Shown here: one piece after another, positions 57,640-64,000 of the stretch
Numbering within the stretch: the first letter of the stretch is position 1
How the letters are laid out: each line of letters begins with the position of its first letter
NCBI GenBank assembly: GCA_028583605.1
Contig: CM053326.1
Coordinates: 8,502,587 to 8,566,586 of the forward strand
Length of the DNA: 64,000 bases
Direction: 5' to 3'
Origin: Dastarcus helophoroides
Taxonomy: Eukaryota; Arthropoda; Insecta; Coleoptera; Bothrideridae
Program-made: the position numbers and the translations under genes
Notes under the pieces: generated by a model
Databases searched by the model: none
Seen by the model: the letters and a program-made list of their open reading frames with translations, nothing else
What the model was told of the DNA's origin: nothing

Positions 57640-58485
57640 TTTTAGTTGATATATCGTCTAGGCTATCATTTGAAAGAGCTGCTATTATTTGGAAGAGCTG
57701 TCTCTAAAGACCGCTCATTTTTGTTAATAATTTTTGATTCAACAACTCAAAATGGGTACAAAATGGCCGTTCTTCCCTGATCTCCTTGGTGTCTAGAGAT
57801 AAAATTTAGGGTTAATAGGGTTAGTAGATATTGGGTCATAGATTATTGGAAAACGGCTCTTTTTTTGATACCATAATAGATTTTGAAAATAGTGTATTAA
57901 ACAACAAGTGTAGAAAATCAAACTTTTACTAAACGAGTATAGCGTTTAAGTACGAGCCAGCGCAGCGAGCGAGTAACTTAAAGCTATTCGAGTTTAGTAA
58001 AACTGCTTTTCTCAGGAGTTTGTTTATATTTTATATAGGTGCTTGCAATCCAAGACATTTTGACCCAAGTATTATTATTATTATTATTTTGGAAAAAACC
58101 TTAATTTAGCCGAAGATTAAAATGCAGATTAAATATGTCATTTAATTTACATTATTTCATTTAGATAAATAATTTCTAAGTTAGCACAAGTTAATTAATT
58201 GCACGCAACGTAATAATTGCGGTCATTGCGAATTGCGGATGAATGCTTTTATTAGAGACATTATGAGTCACCAGTTCCATAGATATTGCGATTGATTGTA
58301 GAAAAAAAGTGCGTATTTGAAAAAAGATATTTTTTTAGTTCTCAATTATAACACAAGAAGATTTGAAAAAAATTTTAAGTTCCTACGTAAGTGAAAATGA
58401 TTTAATTTGTTCTATTGACTATTGACTGTAGTAATAAGTACGGAGCCCTAAATGGGAGAGCCCAACTTGCTCTTGGCTGATTTTA
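57640..58485 (+). repeat. Interspersed repeat, copy B (5'-truncated)
   Basis: Matches copy A (19856-21523) in order: GTTGATATATCGTC, GGGTTAGTAGATATTGGGTC, TTACATTATTTCATTTAGAT, GTGAAAATGATTTAATTTG and TGCTCTTGGCTGATTTT. It lacks the MITE and foldback found in copy A and instead carries a small palindromic element at 57923-58004. Confidence 0.75.
57923..58004 (+). repeat. Small palindromic element, copy B
   Basis: An 82-bp hairpin: TTTTACTAAACGAGTATAGC pairs with GCTATTCGAGTTTAGTAAAA around a GC-rich CAGCGCAGCGAGCGAG centre. Homologous to 6702-6777 in inverse orientation and inserted in interspersed repeat copy B. Confidence 0.7.
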
Positions 58486-59554
58486 TTAAATAAACAATGA
58501 ATAGACATAACATTTATTTCACATTTTTTTTGACATCCGTGAGATTCTGTGGTGCCAACATGGTATGTTCGAACAATTTAAATATGTATATTATCTAAAA
58601 CTTCTGCAAAAATGTTAGTACTATCTTATCATTTGCTAGAATAGAAGCAGAGCCATGAAAAGTAGTACATTCGTAAAACACATGCTGTCACTTCTCTTAA
58701 TAATGATGGATGCTTCAGAAAACTATCAACCAGCATTTATTGATTTCTATTAGTAATAATATATGAGACGTGCTAAATTGTAGAATTACCCCATATCACA
58801 AGCTGGAATAGAAACTGAGGAATTGCCAGTAGTAAAGCTCTTACCTCCAGTATCATCATGTTAGAAAATGATTCATGGATAATAATAATGAACGTTTCGG
58901 AAGACCATCACCCGGCATTAATCCAATTTTGTTAGGAATGCAAATGCGAATAATTATAGGCTTACCATCCAAGACATTGTGGTATTATGCTATAGCACAT
59001 GTGAGAACAGAAGCTGAGTAGCTGAGCAGTAATAAAGTTCGTAACATCATGTTTTAAGATGGTTAGCATATGTGAACAAAATCAACGTTCTGCAAAAGTC
59101 TTCAAAGTCTGTAAAGAACAACTTCATTTTATAAGTCACAAAAGATGCAAAAGCCCATCTTCCGTTGCAGTTTGTGGCCCTGTTTCCTCGCTCATTTTAT
59201 TCGCCGTATTTTGCCACTTGTGACTTTTTCTCTTTACTTCCAAATAAAGTAGAAAGAGGCATCACGTAGGAGAGTAATAACTGAAATCGCATGGTCTACT
59301 TAACGCATTACCAAAATGTGCCCCTTTCGTGTCAGAAGCATTGGTGTCAGCCCTAAAATTCTGAGGTGTTTACTTGGCATATCGGGGTTGTAAATAAAAT
59401 GTAGCTATTCAACAGTATTGTTTATTTCAGTGCTTCAAAAACTCTCTCATGCTGATTACTTGATTACATGGACCCAGTCTTTTTTGTCTTATTTACTTTA
59501 TTCTACATTTAGATACGAATCTTCTTTAGTATTAATAATGTTAAGGCATAAACT
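58486..59554. other. Intergenic or intronic, nothing seen
   Basis: No gene or recognised repeat. Confidence 0.5.
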
Positions 59555-59690
59555 TAAAATACAAATCTCGTCCCCTGAAAACAAAAAGATTAAAAAACAC
59601 AAAAGATATTGTTCTAACGCGTTTCTATAGCCAAGCTATCATCTTCAGAGAGAGTATCCCTCTAAAGATGATTTGAAGATTTGTATTTTG
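59555..59690 (+). repeat. Foldback MITE family 1, copy 3 (left half)
   Basis: Matches the left arm and loop of 7817-8003: TCTCGTCCCCTGAAAAC, AAGATTAAAAAACA, GTTCTAACGCGTTTC, and then CCAAGCTATCATCTTCAGAG. The right arm is lost. Confidence 0.7.
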
Positions 59691-60612
59691 ACTTTTGAAG
59701 ATAACCGAGGAAAAAAATATAATAATAATGGGCCTAAACTGATTCAGATAAATTTCACCTGACCATTTGTCACATTAATAAACCAAAGTTTGCAACAACT
59801 TTAAAATCTCATTGAGAGAAAATATTTGTTTTACAAAACATAATATCAAGGTCGACTAGATATTATTTGCTCTGAAGCAATTTTGAGGTACCGGGCTGCA
59901 TGTTCAATATTTATTATTCTCGTCGCTACTTTCTTTTAACCTAAAAAATTTAATCCGATTGTGGATGTCTTTCCGCACGTATGATATTTTGCCTTAAAGG
60001 CATATGTCGGCAATCGTGATATTTTGTAACAGTATATTTATATTGAATTTTCTTTGCTGTTCTTCGAATGTGTTTATTGTTATTGTTCAAGATATATTAT
60101 ATTATGCTACCATATTCCCCGATGAGAATTTTAAGCCTTTTGGCAAACACAAACAAAATAATATCCTGACAACAACACCACAAAAACGACTGCATTTAAA
60201 TACCATATAAAACAATACCAAAAACACAAACAACAACAAAACGTGATCCATATGTTTAAGTCAAATGTTCAATGATCCATGGCACAAAAGTGTAAAACCT
60301 AAATTATTTTAGAATTTAGGAGTATATCATCGTTGATGTTTGCAATTGTCCATCTTTCATGCATATCCTAGAGTTTTGAGTATCCAAATCTTTGATTGGG
60401 ATGGAAACCTAAACTTTCGTGTTATTAGCATAATATTTCTGAAACAGCTCCAACTAACTGTAGGTTTATTAATAAATTTACCGAAATTCACCGTTGAAAG
60501 CACGAATATTTAGCCATTTCTTGCTACTCGGAAACGAACGCGTTTAACCGAAACTACACTTACTTACTTCGAGGTTAAATTGGAAGATTACTTTAAAGGT
60601 ATTAGAATACGA
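59691..60612. other. Intergenic or intronic, nothing seen
   Basis: AT-rich. The frame at 60004-60210 is unsupported. Confidence 0.5.
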
Positions 60613-60624
60613 ACTGTTATCTAC

Positions 60625-60812
60625 CTTGTTAGGAGTTGCTCTATAAAATTCCCAAATAGAATAAAACGAATCGCTTCCTTTGACCCGTCGTCATCGTCAA
60701 CCGTCCACCATCCTTCCTCAGGATGAGCTAACTTCTTGAAACTTCTGACATTACGTAGGCCAGAGAATTTTCTCATTGGCAAATTTAACAGACAAACCCG
60801 TGCTTGATACAT
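60625..60812 (-). CDS. Possible 5' exon, unknown gene
   Basis: ATG at 60812 opens about 62 codons reading MRKFSGLRNVRSFKKLAHPE, then EGWWTVDDDDGSKEAIRFIL and FGNFIEQLL, ending at a donor-like AACAAG-GTAGAT. Base composition is higher in GC than the flanks, and the amino acid mix (Trp, Asp run, basic stretch) looks like real protein. I do not recognise the family, and it is not a part of TMTC2 that I know. It lies on the same strand, 5' of TMTC2, so it could be an alternative first exon or another gene. Confidence 0.35.
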
Positions 60813-60829
60813 TTCAGTGAATAGGAAAA

Positions 60830-61363
60830 ATCATCGCAACTTCCGAAATTTCTTAAAATACAAATCATATGTAACAAGATCCTGGTACACACCCTATTTT
60901 TCTTTATTTATAAAGAAAAAAATTTTCAAACTTGCTGCACTTCATTTTCTTGTGAAATATCAATTTTTGACATAAGAGTGACATTCCTGTTGCTGACCCT
61001 TTTGCTAAAACTGATAAAAACCTTTCGTTTTAAAATGAAATAGCCAGTAAATTATTACATTTTTGAAATCCGTACAATCTTCCTGAATACAATGGATATA
61101 AAATAAGTGATTTTTAAAGAATTGAAAAATGTTTTGCCTACTATTTTATTTTTCGACTGAAAAGTTTGTACCTTCATCCTAATTAATTTGAACGGATCAC
61201 ATAATGCTGTAAAAATCAACAATAAAAGAAGACGCGTTTTATGCTTGTATCGTGTGATAATGTTAACAAATATCCCTTTCATTTCATAACTTTATTTTCA
61301 TAAATGGCACCATAATGGTACAGTGGCATACAATGAAACAGGACAGTTAACAGTGAATATTAT
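60830..61363. other. Intergenic, nothing seen
   Basis: AT-rich. The minus-strand frame 61055-61282 is unsupported. Confidence 0.5.
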
Positions 61364-61613
61364 TGTAACGAAATATAATTATGGAATTTAGAATCTAAGG
61401 AAATGTTCTAGAAACATCTGATAAGGGAAAGCGGCCGCGATAATGAAGCAACCGGTTGGCTTTTCCTCAATCAGTCAGTTAGAGTCAGTGGAGTTAATGA
61501 AGTTAGTAGTTAGAAGTCAATTATTGCAGTTGTAGTGTTCAGAGTTTGGTTTGGAAATAAAGTGATAGCAATTCACGACGTTAATAATCATTTCGAACCG
61601 ATAACGCGCAACA
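61364..61613 (+). mobile_element. Gypsy-type solo LTR, copy 2
   Basis: Starts TGTAACG and ends GCGCAACA, with TTAT directly on both sides (61360-61363, 61614-61617), a 4-bp target duplication. It shares GCGGCCGCGATAATGAA, CAGTTAGAGTCAG, AAATAAAGTG and TTCGAACCGATAACGCGCAA with the other copies. It is about 80-120 bp shorter because the segment holding the TATA box is missing. Confidence 0.88.
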
Positions 61614-63565
61614 TTATCTATATTTTCACTTTTGCGGTGAAATCAATAGAACTAAAGTCGTAGTAAGAACATACGATATCGATGGAAAAAAATTAAAGTA
61701 ATTTGACGCTCCCCAACTTTCGATAATTTAGTTTTTTGCGGCATTAAAGTAGTCGATTTAAATTAATTATGATGAGTCATGATCTTTTGGATTAAAAAAT
61801 AAAATGGATTAAATAAATTATCAATATTTCAAAGATTACTCATTTTAGGTGCATTTTATTCAGAAACCTATGCAGATTCCAAAAATGAAATAATATGCAG
61901 GAAATTCCTATTTAAAAGTTGAAGAATCAGTTTTGGCTAAGATGACAGCAGCAGGAATTTTTATGTCGAAAATAAATGTATGTATTAAGTAGAGCAAGTT
62001 TGAATATTTTATCTTCACAAATAAAGAAAAAAATATGGGATGTACCATAAGACTGTTGCACTCTGTATATTGGATGTAACCAGGATCATGATATACCCCA
62101 TTAGAAATGTCAAAATTTGACATTTCATAAGTATATTAAATGTAGCGACTTCATAAATTAAGAAAAAATAGGAGGTGTACTATGCTCCTGCTATACCCGA
62201 TGTAAGATTAAATATTATTGCAAAGAAGAAAAAATGCTCTTTTATATAAAATCATTGCCTGCTATTATTTTTTTAACGAAACAGAGTTTTATACCTTCAA
62301 AATCATGATGCTGAATTAAGAAATCATTTACATCATTAAATTTCACGAGAAAACTACAGTTAGGACAGTTTTATTCAAATTTTTCTAGTTAACTGGAAAG
62401 TAGCTACTGACAGTCTAAGAATTTGGAAAATATTAAAATTTTTAAAAATTGTGCTAAGATACAACATATTTCCTATGACTGACGTGGAATCAGTTGTAAT
62501 GGGGCAAAAATCGAAAATTGGATGCACTTTACATTATTCAACATACAGACCACATAACGGAAATGAATGACATTTTTCAATGGCGAATTTTAGATTTAAT
62601 AAGAATTAGCAATAATTGTATCAAAATAGATTACTGTTAGAGAAGGTTCTCCTTTATCCAAATTTGGTGCACATTTACCCGAGATATAACCACTTTTATG
62701 GGCAAAATAAAGTCAAAGTTTTGACTATTTTTCGACAATAGAAACAAGAACGACGTCGTGGTGTAAAATAATCTGAACTGTCAATAAAAACTTAGTAATT
62801 TATCCACATAACTGTAATATTTTAATCAACTAAATCTCACGTTAATTAGTGCTATAAAATTTTAATTAAAATCAAAATGAATTATAAATTTACAGGTATT
62901 GCACTACATTAACGAAACTTTTTATATGGATATAGTGCATTGATTTGTCTACAATTAATTACATATTGCCTAATCATTTATCGCGTAAATACTATTTGCC
63001 TGTCATATATTAAAATGTCATGTGCTATAAATTTAGGAAAGAAGAGTAAGTATGTTTGTTTAACTGAGTAAATGAACAAATAAACATTACAATTAAACCT
63101 TCATTAATAAAATAATGTGATTTTCACCTAAATTCGTAAATAATGGGAAAAATAAATTCAACCCAAGCTCGAAAAAGGCAATGTTTTATACGTTTATTTA
63201 CAGTAAAAATTGTTGTACACAAGCATATTACGATTAAGCGTATGTTAATGCCCTAATATTATGAACCGTTTAAAGCCAGTTCACAAAAGCTTTGAATTGA
63301 ATGTAATGCTATTGCAGGAATGTTTACAAATCGGTTATAAATTACACTTGTACGTTATGTTTAGGTAGATGAAAAAATAACTGAAATTCAAGGATTGGGG
63401 AAATATAACATCAACATTGACATTGTTTGTGCTGATATTTATTAATTTTGCAACATACTGGTTCTTAAAATGATTATCAGTGATTGACAACCGCACCTTT
63501 TGAAGTAACACAAAAATAATAACAAATCCTCACGAGACCCATTTGGGTAATTATTGCATAGGTAT
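61614..63565. other. Intergenic, nothing seen
   Basis: AT-rich, no gene or recognised repeat. Confidence 0.5.
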
Positions 63566-63896
63566 TGTAACAGAACGTCATTATTAAATTTAGTTAGGAA
63601 TTTTCTAGAAAATTTCATAAGGGGAAACGGCCGCGATAATGAATCAAGCGGCAGATAAGCGTTCCATAAATTTCGGAAAACGATAAGTCTTATCTGCTTA
63701 TTTCTTCTAGAACCCGAAGGGGGAAGCTATATAAGGCGGTCGGCTTTTCCTCAGTTAGTTAGTTACAAGTCAATAAATAACTTAGTTAATTAAACTGTGT
63801 TAGTAAATTACAATTGTAGTTTTCCGAGTTCAGTTTATAAATAAAGTGGATACAATTCACCAAGTGTTAATCATTCGAACCGATAACTGCGCAACA
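63566..63896 (+). mobile_element. Gypsy-type LTR, copy 3, probable 5' LTR
   Basis: A 331-bp LTR, TGTAACAG...GCGCAACA. Contains a TATA box, AATAAAGTGG as probable poly(A) signal, and the family end TTCGAACCGATAACTGCG. Unlike the other copies it is followed at once by ACTGGTGTCAGAAACAAG, of the form found at the primer-binding site and leader of insect Ty3/Gypsy elements. The internal region should continue past the right edge. Confidence 0.9.
63728..63735 (+). promoter_or_regulatory. LTR TATA box
   Basis: TATATAAG in the U3-like part of the LTR, at the same relative place as in copy 1. Would drive the genomic transcript. Confidence 0.55.
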
Positions 63897-64000
63897 ACTG
63901 GTGTCAGAAACAAGATCAGTTGTGGATTGTGCTTTATTCCTCGGATGAATTGGTGCAAAGTCTCGCACTTGACTTTATCAGGGACGTTGTAAACTGAAAT
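63897..64000 (+). mobile_element. Gypsy primer-binding region and leader
   Basis: TGGTGTCAGAAAC begins two bases after the LTR end, the expected place for tRNA priming. The sequence then runs to the window edge without an open frame long enough to judge. Confidence 0.65.

Overview
The window looks like part of an insect nuclear genome, possibly a beetle, though the order cannot be fixed from sequence alone. It is AT-rich and intron-bearing, it holds a piece of mitochondrial cox2 in mitochondrial code, and its mobile elements are those of arthropods: Jockey/CR1-type LINEs, a Penelope-like element, Ty3/Gypsy LTRs, Tc1/mariner, pogo/Tigger and Mutator-like DNA transposons, and foldback MITEs. 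Almost every long open reading frame belongs to a decayed mobile element.

The one host gene I can identify is on the minus strand: a TMTC2-like ER membrane O-mannosyltransferase. One exon (55379-56220) carries the DUF1736 membrane part. The next (41458-41572) carries a TPR. They join in frame across a 13.8 kb intron stuffed with transposons. The exon at 55379-56220 contains one apparent 1-nt frameshift. The 5' exons probably lie beyond the right edge, and I could not find the 3' TPR exons. A second possible minus-strand exon of unknown identity is at 60625-60812.

Layout. 1-2376: LINE copy with endonuclease end and reverse transcriptase. 2400-9600: intergenic, with a miRNA-like hairpin and a foldback MITE. 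9659-10027: solo Gypsy LTR. 10205-13383: Tc1/mariner-type transposon with a 1.28 kb inverted duplication of its own 5' half. 13388-14515: second foldback element. 14600-14760: cox2 NUMT. 15436-16285: antisense LINE fragment. 16.3-24 kb: mostly intergenic, with a GC-rich island, a transposase scrap, and an interspersed repeat holding two nested MITEs. 26.6-28.5 kb: LINE scrap, then a pogo-like relic. 30121-32417: a DNA transposon with perfect 12-bp termini (CAC...) and a 3-bp target duplication, carrying a protein family I cannot name. 34624-37286: pogo/Tigger element with eight copies of a subterminal motif. 38784-41420: Penelope-like element with 155-bp inverted repeats, ending about 30 bp from a TMTC2 splice donor. 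45829-48555: Mutator-like element. 50650-52290: Tc1 relic split by a LINE. 52503-53347: internally deleted mariner. 61364-61613 and 63566-63896: two more Gypsy LTRs, the last followed by a primer-binding-like site, so a larger element probably starts at the right edge.

The elements do not form a shared pathway. They record successive, often nested insertions around and inside TMTC2. The most promising items for follow-up are the 30.1-32.4 kb transposon, the foldback pair at 10.2-14.5 kb, the subterminal motif array of the pogo element, and the ribozyme-like remnant in the Penelope repeats.
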